A stretch of 64,000 bases of DNA from Mycolicibacillus trivialis (lineage in GTDB: Bacteria; Actinomycetota; Actinomycetes; Mycobacteriales; Mycobacteriaceae): the NCBI RefSeq assembly GCF_002102395.1, contig NZ_LQPZ01000025.1:1-64000 (forward strand), read 5' to 3'. A program made the position numbers and the translations under genes. Positions 53,913 through 63,255 of this stretch are shown one piece after another. Within the stretch, counting starts at the first letter, position 1; each line of letters begins with the position of its first letter. The notes under the pieces were generated by a model. The model did not search any database and was not told where the DNA came from. It saw only the letters and a list, made by a program, of their open reading frames with translations.

Positions 53913-55678
53913 GTCATCTCCTGTCCCGCAGTGAGGGTGATCAGGTCGTCGCGTCGCCGCCGGGTCCGGCCCTGGCGCATCCGGGTGTCGATGACGTTGA
54001 CCAGGTGGGTGAGCGGGACGGTCAGCGCGAGGTAGAACAGGCCCGCGGCCACCAGCGGGGAGAGGCTACCGGTCTGGGCGTTGAGGTCGCGGCCGACCTG
54101 GAACAGCTCCCGCTGGCCGACCAGCAGGCCCAGGAAGTACACCAGGGCCGAGGCCTTCAACAGCGCGATGAACTGGTTCATCAGCGCGGGAAGCACCCGC
54201 CGGATGCCCTGCGGGACAACGACGAGTCGCATCGCGGCCGGATAGGAGAAGCCCAGCGCCCGGGCCGCCTCGAGCTGCCCGGGGTCCACGCTTTGGATCC
54301 CGGAGCGGAAGATCTCCCCGACGTAGGCGGCGGCCATCAACCCCAGCGCGAGGATGCCCAGCGGGTAGGGGTTGCTGTGGGTCACACCGCTGACCACCGG
54401 ACCCAGTCCCAGCCCGATCAGCAGGATGATCACCACCTCGGGCAGGCCGCGGAAGATGTCGGTGTACACCCTGGCCGGCCAGCGCAGCCAGCGCCGCCGC
54501 GACAGCGCCGCGACGGCCAGCGCCATACCCAGGACCACGCCGATGGCGGCCGCGCTGACGGTGAGGATGAGGGTGTTGGGCAGGCCGGTGGTCAACAGCA
54601 CCGGGATCGCCTGGCGGTACATCTCCCAGTCGAAGAACGCGGCCCGCAGTTGGGCCAGGGTGGAGGCCGGCGCCGACACGGTCGCGGCGGGACGGCGCGG
54701 GTGGTCGGCGGCGATGGCCGCGAAATCGGGCAGGTCGGGCGCCGGGGCGGCGCGCGAGCCGGGCTTCCAGCCCGGCGGGAGTTCGCGGGGCACCCACTCG
54801 GAATACAGTCGCGCCCAGGTGCCGTCGGCGATCACCGCGTCCAGACCGGCGTTGAGCGCGTCGATGAGCGGCTGATTGGACTGGGCCACCGCCCATCCGA
54901 CGTAGGTGTCGATGCTGATGGTGTTGGCGGTGATCACCGCCGGGTCGCCGGGCTGGACCAGCTGTCGGGCCTGATGCGCCGGCGCTACCCAGGCGTCGAT
55001 CTGGCGGGTCTTCAGGCTGGCGTAGACGGTGTTGAAGTCGGGGAACTTCACCGGCTGCAGGCCGAGCACGTCGACGACGTAGGCGTCCTGGATGGTGCCC
55101 TGAACCACCCCGATCCGGTCGCCGGCGCTGAGCCCGTCCATGGCGGTCAGCGGTGAGCCGGGCGGGACCACCAGTGAGTAGTAGCCGAAGTCGTAGCCGT
55201 TGGTGAAGCCGACGGTGCGTCTGCGGGCGTCGGTCGCCGCGACCGAGGCCGACGCGACGTCGAAGCGGCCGGCGGCGACCTGCGCGAGCAGCCCGGAGAA
55301 ATCGGTGCCGACGAAATTCACTGCCAGGCCGAGTTTTTCGGCAACCGCGCGCAGCAGCTCGTCGTCGAACCCGCTGTACTGGCCGGCGGCGTCGATACAG
55401 CTGGTCGGCGGCGCGTCGGACAACGTACCCACGGTGAGGGTGCCGGGCACCGCCAGCCGCAGCGCGCCGACGTCGATGTCGGCCGGCGCCGCGGCGCCGG
55501 CCGTGGTGTGGGTATCGCGATCCGGCACACCGGGGGTGTTGGTGAGGTTCGTCGGCAACGGGGTGGCGCTGTCCGGTCCGGGCGGGGCGCACTGGTCGGG
55601 CACGGCGGCGGCCGACGCCGGCCAGCACAGCGCGGCCAGGGTCAGCAGCGCCGCGAGCAGGACGCGCATGCCTTTCAC
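53909..55678 (-). CDS. amino-acid ABC transporter, fused substrate-binding protein and permease
   Basis: 589-aa fusion. A signal peptide ([21 protein letters not shown]) leads into a family 3 solute-binding domain (about 55-300; LTVGTLSDAPPTSCIDAAGQYSGFDDELLRAV, DAWVAPAHQARQL). After a Pro-rich linker, a HisM-type permease domain (about 345-575) has five hydrophobic segments and the EAA loop (QLEAARALGFSYPAAMRLVVVPQ). Such fusions keep the receptor tethered to the pore. Start is GTG 55678, overlapping the upstream gene's stop, or ATG 55669; the latter has GAAAGG too close to act as a ribosome binding site. Confidence 0.9.
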   Translation of the reverse strand: MKGMRVLLAALLTLAALCWPASAAAVPDQCAPPGPDSATPLPTNLTNTPGVPDRDTHTTAGAAAPADIDVGALRLAVPGTLTVGTLSDAPPTSCIDAAGQYSGFDDELLRAVAEKLGLAVNFVGTDFSGLLAQVAAGRFDVASASVAATDARRRTVGFTNGYDFGYYSLVVPPGSPLTAMDGLSAGDRIGVVQGTIQDAYVVDVLGLQPVKFPDFNTVYASLKTRQIDAWVAPAHQARQLVQPGDPAVITANTISIDTYVGWAVAQSNQPLIDALNAGLDAVIADGTWARLYSEWVPRELPPGWKPGSRAAPAPDLPDFAAIAADHPRRPAATVSAPASTLAQLRAAFFDWEMYRQAIPVLLTTGLPNTLILTVSAAAIGVVLGMALAVAALSRRRWLRWPARVYTDIFRGLPEVVIILLIGLGLGPVVSGVTHSNPYPLGILALGLMAAAYVGEIFRSGIQSVDPGQLEAARALGFSYPAAMRLVVVPQGIRRVLPALMNQFIALLKASALVYFLGLLVGQRELFQVGRDLNAQTGSLSPLVAAGLFYLALTVPLTHLVNVIDTRMRQGRTRRRRDDLITLTAGQEMT

Positions 55679-56481
55679 CGGGTGTCGCGCCAGCGGCACA
55701 GCGCGGCCGCACCCGACAGGTCGTAGTCCGGCCCGGCCGTCGCCACCGTGAACAGCGTGACACCCGCGTCGGCGAGCGTCTCGGCCTCGGCCACCAGTGC
55801 GGTCGTGTCGCGGCCGCCGGTGTCCCCGCCGACCGCGGCGGACCATTCGATCTCAGCCGGGTCGCGGCCGACGGCGGCGCAGTGTTCGTCGAGTACGGCC
55901 ACCTTGCGGCGGTGGGTCCCCGCGTCGGCGAAGCTGTGCCAGATGTCGGCGTACTCGGCGACCAACCGCAGGGTCTTGCGCTCACCGCCGCCCCCGATCA
56001 GCACCGGCAGCCGCCGGACGGGCGGCGGGTTGAGCCGCTGTAGACGCCCGGTGATGCGGGGCAGGGACTCGGCGAGATCATCGAGCCGGCTGCCCGGCGT
56101 GCCGAACTCGTAACCGTATTCGCGGTAGTCGCGCCGGTTCCAACCGGCGCCGAGGCCCAGGATCAGCCGGCCCCCGGCGATGTGGTCGACGGTGCGGGCC
56201 ATGTCGGCGAGCAGGTCGGGGTTGCGGTAGGAGTTGCAGCTGACCAGTGCGCCGATCTCGATCCGGGCGGTCTGCTCGGCCCAGGCGCCCAGCATCGTCC
56301 AGCACTCGAAGTGCGGGCCGTCGGGATCGCCGTAGAGCGGGAAGAAATGATCCCAGTTGAAGGCGATGTCGACGCCGAGATCCTCGCAGCGGGCCACCGC
56401 GTCCCGCAGTAGGCCGTAGTGCGGGGCCTGCTCGGGTTGCAGCTGGACACCGATGCGCAGCGGACGGTCGGGACGGGACAT
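55675..56481 (-). CDS. LLM-class F420-dependent oxidoreductase (Rv0044c-like)
   Basis: 268-aa luciferase-like monooxygenase fold. Motifs: RIGVQLQPEQAPHYGLLRDAVARCEDLGVD, FNWDHFFPLYGDPDGPHFECW, SYRNPDLLADMARTVDHIAGGRLILGLGAGW (family signature) and PVLIGGGGERKTLRLVAEYAD. By family it uses coenzyme F420; the substrate is unknown. It is first in a three-gene transcript with the ABC transporter (four-base overlap), so it may act on a compound taken up by it. ATG start at 56481. Confidence 0.9.
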   Translation of the reverse strand: MSRPDRPLRIGVQLQPEQAPHYGLLRDAVARCEDLGVDIAFNWDHFFPLYGDPDGPHFECWTMLGAWAEQTARIEIGALVSCNSYRNPDLLADMARTVDHIAGGRLILGLGAGWNRRDYREYGYEFGTPGSRLDDLAESLPRITGRLQRLNPPPVRRLPVLIGGGGERKTLRLVAEYADIWHSFADAGTHRRKVAVLDEHCAAVGRDPAEIEWSAAVGGDTGGRDTTALVAEAETLADAGVTLFTVATAGPDYDLSGAAALCRWRDTR

Positions 56482-56546
56482 ACCCCGACTCTACGAGCCG
56501 AAAGCGACCGTGCCGGTGCTCCGCCCCGCCGCGCGGGTGGAGATCG

Positions 56547-57641
56547 TCAGCCGATGATGAACTCTTCGAGCTGCGCCCGGGCGACGTCGTCGGGGAGCTG
56601 CTGCGGCGGGCTCTTCATCAGGTAGGCCGAGGCCGGCACGATCGGGCCGCCGATACCGCGGTCCTTGGCGATCTTGGCGGCGCGCACGGCGTCAATGATC
56701 ACGCCCGCCGAGTTCGGCGAGTCCCACACCTCGAGCTTGTACTCCAGGTTCAACGGCACGTCGCCGAAGGCGCGGCCCTCCAGCCGGACGTAGGCCCACT
56801 TGCGGTCATCGAGCCAGCCGACGTGGTCGGACGGGCCGATGTGAACGTCCTTGGTCTTGAACTCGCGCTGCAGGTTGGAGGTGACCGCCTGGGTCTTGGA
56901 GATCTTCTTCGACTCCAGCCGCTCGCGCTCCAACATGTTCAGGAAGTCCATGTTGCCGCCGACGTTGAGCTGCATGGTGCGGTCGAGTTGCACGCCGCGG
57001 TCCTCGAACAGCTTGGCCATCACCCGGTGGGTGATGGTGGCGCCGACCTGGCTCTTGATGTCGTCGCCGACGATCGGGACGCCGGCGTCGGCGAACTTCT
57101 TGGCCCACACCGGGTCGGAGGCGATGAACACCGGCAGCGCGTTGACGAACGCCACCCCGGCGTCGATGGCGCACTGGGCGTAGAACTTGTCGGCCTCTTC
57201 CGAACCCACCGGCAGGTAGGACACCAGCACGTCGACCTCGGCGTCGCGCAGCGCCTTGACCACGTCGACCGGGTCGGTGTCGGAGACCTCGATGGTGTCG
57301 GCGTAGTACTTGCCGATGCCGTCAAGGGTCGGGCCGCGCTGCACGATCACATCGGTCGGCGGCACGTCGGCGATCTTGATGGTGTTGTTCTCCGAAGCGA
57401 AGATGGCCTCGGAGAGGTCGAAGCCGACCTTTTTGGCGTCGACGTCGAATGCGGCGACGAACTTGACGTCGCGGACGTGGTAGGCGCCGAACCGCACATG
57501 CATCAGGCCGGGAACCGTGGCGGTCTCCTCGGCGTCGCGGTAGTACTGGACGCCCTGGACCAGCGAGGCCGCGCAGTTACCGACGCCGACAATGGCGACC
57601 CGCACCTCCGACGACGCACCAGCGCCGGTTTGCTCACTCAT
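56547..57641 (-). CDS. ino1: myo-inositol-1-phosphate synthase
   Basis: Converts glucose 6-phosphate to 1L-myo-inositol 1-phosphate, the entry step to phosphatidylinositol, its mannosides and mycothiol (Rv0046c counterpart, 364 aa). NAD-binding [16 protein letters not shown] at about 14-29. Conserved active-site segments are [45 protein letters not shown] and [24 protein letters not shown] at 57641 has GGAGAA upstream. A PadR gene lies just upstream on the same strand. Confidence 0.98.
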   Translation of the reverse strand: MSEQTGAGASSEVRVAIVGVGNCAASLVQGVQYYRDAEETATVPGLMHVRFGAYHVRDVKFVAAFDVDAKKVGFDLSEAIFASENNTIKIADVPPTDVIVQRGPTLDGIGKYYADTIEVSDTDPVDVVKALRDAEVDVLVSYLPVGSEEADKFYAQCAIDAGVAFVNALPVFIASDPVWAKKFADAGVPIVGDDIKSQVGATITHRVMAKLFEDRGVQLDRTMQLNVGGNMDFLNMLERERLESKKISKTQAVTSNLQREFKTKDVHIGPSDHVGWLDDRKWAYVRLEGRAFGDVPLNLEYKLEVWDSPNSAGVIIDAVRAAKIAKDRGIGGPIVPASAYLMKSPPQQLPDDVARAQLEEFIIG

Positions 57642-57738
57642 GGACGTTCTCCTTCTCCTACCTACTGTGGTGCGGCCGGTTGATTGGTCGACCATTGCTT
57701 TGTGTTGTGGGGCTTGCGTTATGGGGCTTGTGTTGCGG

Positions 57739-58281
57739 CTAGGGCTGATCGGTCTGGCCCTGTGCCACCCGTTCGGCGGCGATGAGCTCGTTGAGCCATC
57801 GCACCTCGCGTTCACTCGACTCCAGCCCCAGTTGGTGCAGCTGGCGGGTGTAGCGATCGAACGAGCTGCTGGCCCGCGCGACGGCGTCACGCAGACCCTC
57901 CCGGCGTTCTTCCACCTGGCGGCGACGGCCCTCGAGGATGCGCATCCGCGCCTCCGCCGGGGTGCGGTTGAAGAACGCCAGGTGCACCCCGAAGCCGTCG
58001 TCGGTGTAGTTCTGCGGGCTGGTGTCGGCCACCAGCTCGGAGAACCGCTGCCGGCCGGCGTCGGTCAACTGGTAGACGCGGCGCGCCCGGCGCACCGGGG
58101 TGCCCGTGGGCGCCGCGTCCTCGGCGATCAAGCCATCGGCTTGCATGCGCCGCAGCGCCGGGTAGAGCGAACCGTAGGAGAAGGCGCGGAACGCCCCCAG
58201 CAGGCCGGTGAGCCGCTTGCGCAGCTCGTAGCCGTGCATGGGCGACTCGAGCAGCAGGCCGAGGATGGCCAGTTCAAGCAC
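57739..58281 (-). CDS. PadR-family transcriptional regulator (Rv0047c-like)
   Basis: 180 aa, same length as Rv0047c. N-terminal winged helix ([56 protein letters not shown]) and a C-terminal coiled-coil dimerisation part (about 115-175). PadR proteins generally autorepress and control an adjacent gene. Here ino1 is 97 bp downstream on the same strand, and the inverted repeats at 58349-58379 upstream are likely operators. ATG at 58281 (MLELAILG). Confidence 0.92.
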   Translation of the reverse strand: MLELAILGLLLESPMHGYELRKRLTGLLGAFRAFSYGSLYPALRRMQADGLIAEDAAPTGTPVRRARRVYQLTDAGRQRFSELVADTSPQNYTDDGFGVHLAFFNRTPAEARMRILEGRRRQVEERREGLRDAVARASSSFDRYTRQLHQLGLESSEREVRWLNELIAAERVAQGQTDQP

Positions 58282-58348
58282 GAGTCACCTCCCTGATCTA
58301 CTCTTTTGCGGCCGCGTGAACGATTCGGCCCGACAGTACCGGCAATAG

Positions 58349-58379
58349 TATCGCTCCGATATATTTTTTGTCATATCGG
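58349..58379. promoter_or_regulatory. inverted repeats between padR and the DUF5318 gene, candidate PadR operator
   Basis: TATCG-CTC-CGATA (58349-58361) overlaps a second inverted repeat CCGATAT-N10-ATATCGG (58356-58379) with an A/T-rich centre containing TTTTTT. It lies 68-98 bp upstream of padR in the divergent promoter region, and AT-rich palindromes with ATAT cores are typical PadR sites. A bidirectional terminator is less likely because both flanking genes start here. Confidence 0.5.
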
Positions 58380-58515
58380 GCGCATCGCCGGGACGGCTCG
58401 GGCGGCGGCCGGTCAGCGGGAGCGGAGGTGCGGATGGCCCGGGTCGGCGACACCATGAGCGGGCAGAACGGTCGTCACGGCGCGGCCGGTCGGAACAGGT
58501 CGTACTCTGGTCTGC

Positions 58516-58938
58516 GTGCGACTGCAGCGACAGGTGGTGGAATACGCGCTACAGCGCCGCGCGCTGTTGGCCGAGGTGTATTCCGGGCGGACCGGCGTCT
58601 TCGACGTCTGCGACGCCAACCCCTACCTGCTGCGTGCCGCGAAGTATCACGGCAAGACCAGTTCGGTCAGCTGCCCGATCTGCCGCAAGGAGCAGCTGAC
58701 GCTGGTGTCGTGGGTGTTCGGCGATCACCTGGGCGCGGTGTCGGGGTCGGCGCGCAGCGCCGAGGAGCTGGTGCTGCTGGCGTCCCGGCACACCGAGTTC
58801 TCGGTGCACGTGGTGGAGGTCTGCCGGACATGCAGCTGGAACCACCTGGTGAAGTCGTACGTGCTCGGGGCGGCGCGCCCGCCGAAGGGCTCTCGTACCC
58901 GGACCGCGCGCAACGGGGCCCGCACCGCCAGTGAGTAA
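58516..58938 (+). CDS. DUF5318 family protein (Rv0049-like)
   Basis: 140 aa, counterpart of Rv0049 (137 aa), function unknown. It contains two CxxC pairs, CPIC (about 53-56) and CRTC (about 103-106), that probably form one zinc site. The start reads MRLQRQVVEYALQRRALLAEVYSGRTG and the tail is Arg/Thr-rich. GTG start at 58516. The 3' end overlaps the ponA1 start by eight bases, so the two are translationally coupled, which suggests a link to peptidoglycan synthesis. Confidence 0.9.
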   Translation: MRLQRQVVEYALQRRALLAEVYSGRTGVFDVCDANPYLLRAAKYHGKTSSVSCPICRKEQLTLVSWVFGDHLGAVSGSARSAEELVLLASRHTEFSVHVVEVCRTCSWNHLVKSYVLGAARPPKGSRTRTARNGARTASE

Positions 58939-61459
58939 CGACGGACCGGACTCCCCACACTCCGACCGTGACCGGGCTGCCCGGCACCTGGGCGGCGGTA
59001 CACCCACGTCCGGTGACCGCGGCCGCAGCGATCGACCCGACCGCTCCGATCGCGCCGACCGTCCCGGGCCCGGTTCGCCGCCGCGCCGCGAGGGCGGCCC
59101 GCAGGCGCGCCCGCCGCACGACCGGGACACCACCTTGATCCCGCGCGTCACCGACGAGAACCCGGAGAAGCTGCGCGATCCGATCGAGGCGGTCACCGCC
59201 GCGCTGAACGCGCCCGCCGCCGCCGAACGTCGCCGCGAGCGGCCCGCGGAGCCGCCACGCGAGCCGGCCGAACCGCCGGACAACCGCCCGACCGGCGGCC
59301 ATCGGCGAGCCTCGGCACGACGCGCCCCCGCGGTGAACTGGCGCCTGGTGCGACGCCTGTGCTATCTGGGTGTCGCAGCGGCCGTTCTGCTGCCGATCAT
59401 CACGTTCGCGATGGCATACCTGATCGTCAAGGTGCCCGAACCCGGCGACATCCGCACCGCGCAGGTGTCGACGATCCTGGCCAGCGACGGCACCGAACTG
59501 GCCAAGATCGTGCCGCCGGAGGGCAACCGGGTCGACATCGACATCCACCAGGTTCCCGAGCACGTGCGCAACGCGGTCCTGGCCGCCGAGGACCGCAACT
59601 TCTACTCCAATCCGGGCTTCTCGATCAGCGCGTTCGGCCGCGCGATCAAGAACAACGTGTTCGGCGGCTACACCCAGGGCGCATCGACCATCACCCAGCA
59701 GTACGTGAAGAACGCGCTGGTGGGTTCGCAACGCACCGGGATGGGCGGGCTGGTGCGCAAGGCGAAGGAACTCGTCATCGCGGCCAAGATGTCCGGGCAG
59801 TGGTCCAAGGACGAGGTCCTCGAGGCCTACCTCAACATCATCTACTTCGGGCGCAGCGCCTACGGCATCGCCGCGGCCGCCAACGCCTACTTCGGCAAAC
59901 CGGTCGAGCAGCTCAACGTCGCCGAGGGGGCGCTGCTGGCGGCGCTGATCCAGCGCCCGTCCACCCTGGACCCCGCCGTCGACCCGGAGGGCGCGCTGGA
60001 CCGGTGGAACTGGGTGCTCGACGGGATGGTGCAGATCAAGGCGCTGACCCCGGCCGACCGCGCCGAGCAGCAGTTCCCCGAGACCATCCCGCCGGACCAG
60101 GCCCGCTCGGACAACAAGACCGCCGGGCCCAACGGGCTGATCGAACGGCAGGTGATCGCCGAACTGCTCGACCTGTTCGACATCGACGAACAGACCCTCA
60201 ACACCGAGGGCCTGCAGATCACCACCACCATCGACCCGAACGACCAGCAGGCCGCCGAGGACGCGGTGGAGAAGTACCTCCAGGACCAGGACGAGGACAT
60301 GCGGGCCGCGGTCGTCTCGATCGACCCGCGCAGCGGTGCGGTGCGCGCCTACTACGGCGGCGCCGACGGCACCGGCTACGACTTCGCCCAGGCCGGGCTG
60401 CAGACCGGCTCGGCGTTCAAGGTGTTCGCCCTGGTGGCGGCGCTGGAACAGGGCATGGGCCTGGGCTACCAGGTGGACAGCTCACCGCTGACCGTCAACG
60501 GCATCGAGATCGGCAACGTCGAGGGCGAGAGCTGCGGCACCTGCAACATCGCCGAAGCGCTGAAGCGCTCGTTGAACACCTCCTACTACCGGCTGATGCT
60601 GAAGTTGAAGAACGGGCCGGAGGACGTCGCCGACGCCGCGCACCGGGCCGGGGTGGCCGACAGCTTCGCCGGGGTCGCCCACACCCTCTCCGAGGACGGC
60701 AAGGGCGGCCCGCCCAACAACGGCATCGTGCTCGGGCAGTACCAGACCCGGGTGATCGACATGGCCTCCGCCTACGCCACGCTGGCCGCCTCCGGGGTGT
60801 ACCACCGTCCGCACTTCGTCCAGAAGGTGGTCAACGCCGACGGGCAGGTGCTGTTCGACGCGTTGACCACCGAGAACGAGGGCGACCAGCGCATTGAGGA
60901 GGCGGTCGCCGACAACGTCACCGCCGCCATGGAGCCGATCGCCGGGTACTCGCGCGGGCACAACCTGGCCGGCGGCCGCAAATCGGCCGCCAAGACCGGC
61001 ACCGTGCAGCTGGGCGACAGCAAGGACAACAAGGACGCCTGGATGGTCGGCTACACGCCATCGCTGTCGACGGCGGTCTGGGTGGGCACCGTGAAGGACG
61101 ACGAACCCCTGGTCAACCAGTGGGGGTCGCCGGTGTGGGGCTCCAGCCTGCCGTCGGACATCTGGAAGGCCACCATGGACGGCGCCCTGCAGGGCACCGA
61201 CAACGAATCGTTCCCGAAGCCCGCGGAGGTGGGCGGTTACGCCGGGGTACCGGCCGCGCCGCCGCCACCGCCGAAGCCGACCGACGAGGCGCCCCCGCCG
61301 GAGATGCCGCCGGGGTTCCCGCCGGGGCTCCCACCACCGCCACCGCCGGGGTTCCCGCCCCCGCCGCCGCCGTGGGTGCCGCCGTGGGAGCAGCCGCCGC
61401 CGCCTCCGCCGCCGGCCCCGGAGCCGCCGCCGCCCGGGGCGCCGCCACCGCCACCGTGA
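58931..61459 (+). CDS. ponA1: PonA1, bifunctional class A penicillin-binding protein
   Basis: Polymerises and cross-links peptidoglycan (Rv0050 counterpart, 842 aa). A long disordered cytoplasmic N-terminus (~140 residues, rich in Arg/Pro/Asp) carries the region phosphorylated by PknB in M. tuberculosis. Transmembrane helix about 143-165. The GT51 domain has AEDRNFYSNPGFS and RSAYGIAAAANAYFGK; the transpeptidase domain has SAFK, SLNTS and KTGT motifs. The C-terminal ~75 residues are almost pure Pro/Gly. GTG at 58931 overlaps the DUF5318 gene. Confidence 0.97.
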   Translation: MSNDGPDSPHSDRDRAARHLGGGTPTSGDRGRSDRPDRSDRADRPGPGSPPRREGGPQARPPHDRDTTLIPRVTDENPEKLRDPIEAVTAALNAPAAAERRRERPAEPPREPAEPPDNRPTGGHRRASARRAPAVNWRLVRRLCYLGVAAAVLLPIITFAMAYLIVKVPEPGDIRTAQVSTILASDGTELAKIVPPEGNRVDIDIHQVPEHVRNAVLAAEDRNFYSNPGFSISAFGRAIKNNVFGGYTQGASTITQQYVKNALVGSQRTGMGGLVRKAKELVIAAKMSGQWSKDEVLEAYLNIIYFGRSAYGIAAAANAYFGKPVEQLNVAEGALLAALIQRPSTLDPAVDPEGALDRWNWVLDGMVQIKALTPADRAEQQFPETIPPDQARSDNKTAGPNGLIERQVIAELLDLFDIDEQTLNTEGLQITTTIDPNDQQAAEDAVEKYLQDQDEDMRAAVVSIDPRSGAVRAYYGGADGTGYDFAQAGLQTGSAFKVFALVAALEQGMGLGYQVDSSPLTVNGIEIGNVEGESCGTCNIAEALKRSLNTSYYRLMLKLKNGPEDVADAAHRAGVADSFAGVAHTLSEDGKGGPPNNGIVLGQYQTRVIDMASAYATLAASGVYHRPHFVQKVVNADGQVLFDALTTENEGDQRIEEAVADNVTAAMEPIAGYSRGHNLAGGRKSAAKTGTVQLGDSKDNKDAWMVGYTPSLSTAVWVGTVKDDEPLVNQWGSPVWGSSLPSDIWKATMDGALQGTDNESFPKPAEVGGYAGVPAAPPPPPKPTDEAPPPEMPPGFPPGLPPPPPPGFPPPPPPWVPPWEQPPPPPPPAPEPPPPGAPPPPP

Positions 61460-63111
61460 TGGCCGACGATCCGCGCCGCACGGTCTCGCCGCAACCACTT
61501 GCGGCGGACCGGCGCAGCGCCGACGAGCGGGACCTGCCCAGCCGCACCGACGTGCTCGGTGCGGCGCTGGCCGACACGATCGGCGGCCCGGTGGGCCGGC
61601 ACGCCCTGATCGGCCGCGCCCGGTTCTTCACCCCGGTGCGGGTCATGTTCGCGATCGCGCTGGCGGTGCTCGCGCTGGGCTGGACCACCAAAGCGCCGTG
61701 CCTGCAGAGCAGCGGCGACGGGCCCGCCGACCGCCAGGTGGCGAACTGGGAAGGGCAGCGCGCCTACTACCAGCTGTGCTACTCCGACACCGTCCCGCTC
61801 TACGGCGCCGAACTGTTGGAGCGCGGCGAACTGCCCTACAAGTCCAGCTGGATCGAGACCGACGACGCCGGGCAGCCCAAGCACCGTTACGACGGTGAGA
61901 TCGCCGTGCGGCACATGGAGTACCCGGTGCTCACCGGCATGTACCAATACGTGGCGATGACGCTGGCCAAGACCTACACCGCGGCGAGCAAGCTCTTCGC
62001 GCTGCCGGTGGTCGCCGAAGTCGTCATGTTCTTCAACATCGTGGCCCTCGGCCTGGCGCTGGCCTGGCTGGTCACCGTCTGGGCGAGTGCCGGGCTGGCC
62101 GGCCGGCGGGTCTGGGATGCCGCGCTGGTGGCCGCGTCCCCGCTGCTGATCTTTCAGGCCTTCACCAACTTCGACGCGCTGACCGTGGCGTTCGCGGTCG
62201 GCGGGATGCTCGCCTGGGCCCGCCGGCGCCCGGTGCTGGCCGGGACGCTGTTCGGGCTGGGGGCCGCCGCCAAGCTCTTCCCGGTCCTGCTGCTCGGGCC
62301 GGTGCTGATCCTGGCGGTGCGTACCGGCAGGTACCGGCAGGCGGCGCAGGCGGTCATCGCGGCGGTGGCGGCGTGGCTGGTGGTGAACCTGCCGATCATG
62401 GTGCTGTTCCCGGCCGGGTGGCTGGAGTTCTTCCGGCTCAACCGTCGTCGCGACGCGGACCTCGATTCGCTGTACAACGTGGTCGCCTCCTTCACCGGAT
62501 GGCGGGGCTTCGACCCCGACCTGGGTTTCTGGGAACCGCCTGCGGTGCTCAACACCGTCGTCGCGGTCCTGTTCCTGCTCTGCTGCGCCGGGATCGCCTA
62601 CATCGCGTTGACCGCGCCGCAGCGTCCACGGGTCGCGCAGTTGGCGTTCCTGGTGGTCGCGGCGTTCCTGCTGACCAACAAGGTGTGGAGTCCGCAGTTC
62701 TCGCTGTGGCTGGTGCCGCTGGCGGTGCTGGCGTTGCCGCATCGGCGGATCCTGCTGGCCTGGATGACGATCGACGCGGTGGTCTGGGTGCCGCGGATGT
62801 ACTACCTGTTCGGCGAGCACAACCACGGCCTGCCCGAGCAGTGGTTCACCGCAACGGTGCTGGTCCGCGATGTCGCCGTGTTGGCGCTGTGCGCGCTGGT
62901 GATCCGCCAGATCTACCGCCCGGAGCAGGACCTGGTGCGCTGGCACGGCCGGGTGGACGACCCGGCCGGTGGCGTCTTCGACGGCGCCCCCGACGCCCCC
63001 GCGAGCCGGCTGCCCGCCTGGCTGCGGCCGCGGCCGGATCGCCCCGTGCAGCCACCCGAGCACCCGGCGGCTCCGCCCGCGGTGCCGGCCGGTACCGCCG
63101 CGGGCCGCTGA
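61459..63111 (+). CDS. polytopic membrane protein, GT-C/DUF2029-like (Rv0051-like)
   Basis: 550 aa (Rv0051 has 560). About ten transmembrane segments from residue ~55 onward. The first extracytoplasmic loop has RQVANWEGQRAYYQLCYSDT and the acidic DGEIAVRHMEYPVLTG, similar in layout to polyprenol-phosphate-mannose-dependent mannosyltransferases (GT87). FNFDAL-like and AKLFPVLLLGP segments follow. The C-terminal ~65 residues are cytoplasmic and Pro-rich. Substrate unproven; a role in lipoglycan or wall assembly is suggested by ponA1 next to it. ATG at 61459 or GTG at 61456, overlapping the ponA1 stop. Confidence 0.85.
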   Translation: MADDPRRTVSPQPLAADRRSADERDLPSRTDVLGAALADTIGGPVGRHALIGRARFFTPVRVMFAIALAVLALGWTTKAPCLQSSGDGPADRQVANWEGQRAYYQLCYSDTVPLYGAELLERGELPYKSSWIETDDAGQPKHRYDGEIAVRHMEYPVLTGMYQYVAMTLAKTYTAASKLFALPVVAEVVMFFNIVALGLALAWLVTVWASAGLAGRRVWDAALVAASPLLIFQAFTNFDALTVAFAVGGMLAWARRRPVLAGTLFGLGAAAKLFPVLLLGPVLILAVRTGRYRQAAQAVIAAVAAWLVVNLPIMVLFPAGWLEFFRLNRRRDADLDSLYNVVASFTGWRGFDPDLGFWEPPAVLNTVVAVLFLLCCAGIAYIALTAPQRPRVAQLAFLVVAAFLLTNKVWSPQFSLWLVPLAVLALPHRRILLAWMTIDAVVWVPRMYYLFGEHNHGLPEQWFTATVLVRDVAVLALCALVIRQIYRPEQDLVRWHGRVDDPAGGVFDGAPDAPASRLPAWLRPRPDRPVQPPEHPAAPPAVPAGTAAGR

Positions 63112-63255
63112 GGCCCGGCGGCGATGGCGCGCCGGTCCCACCGTTCCGGCCCAAGTCGGCCGGCCGTTGGCGTTAGGCTGACCACGCGCGAACCGCTGAC
63201 CGCGGTGCCCGCGCCGGGTGCGGAAGGACGAGGACAGAAACGGAGAGATGAACTT

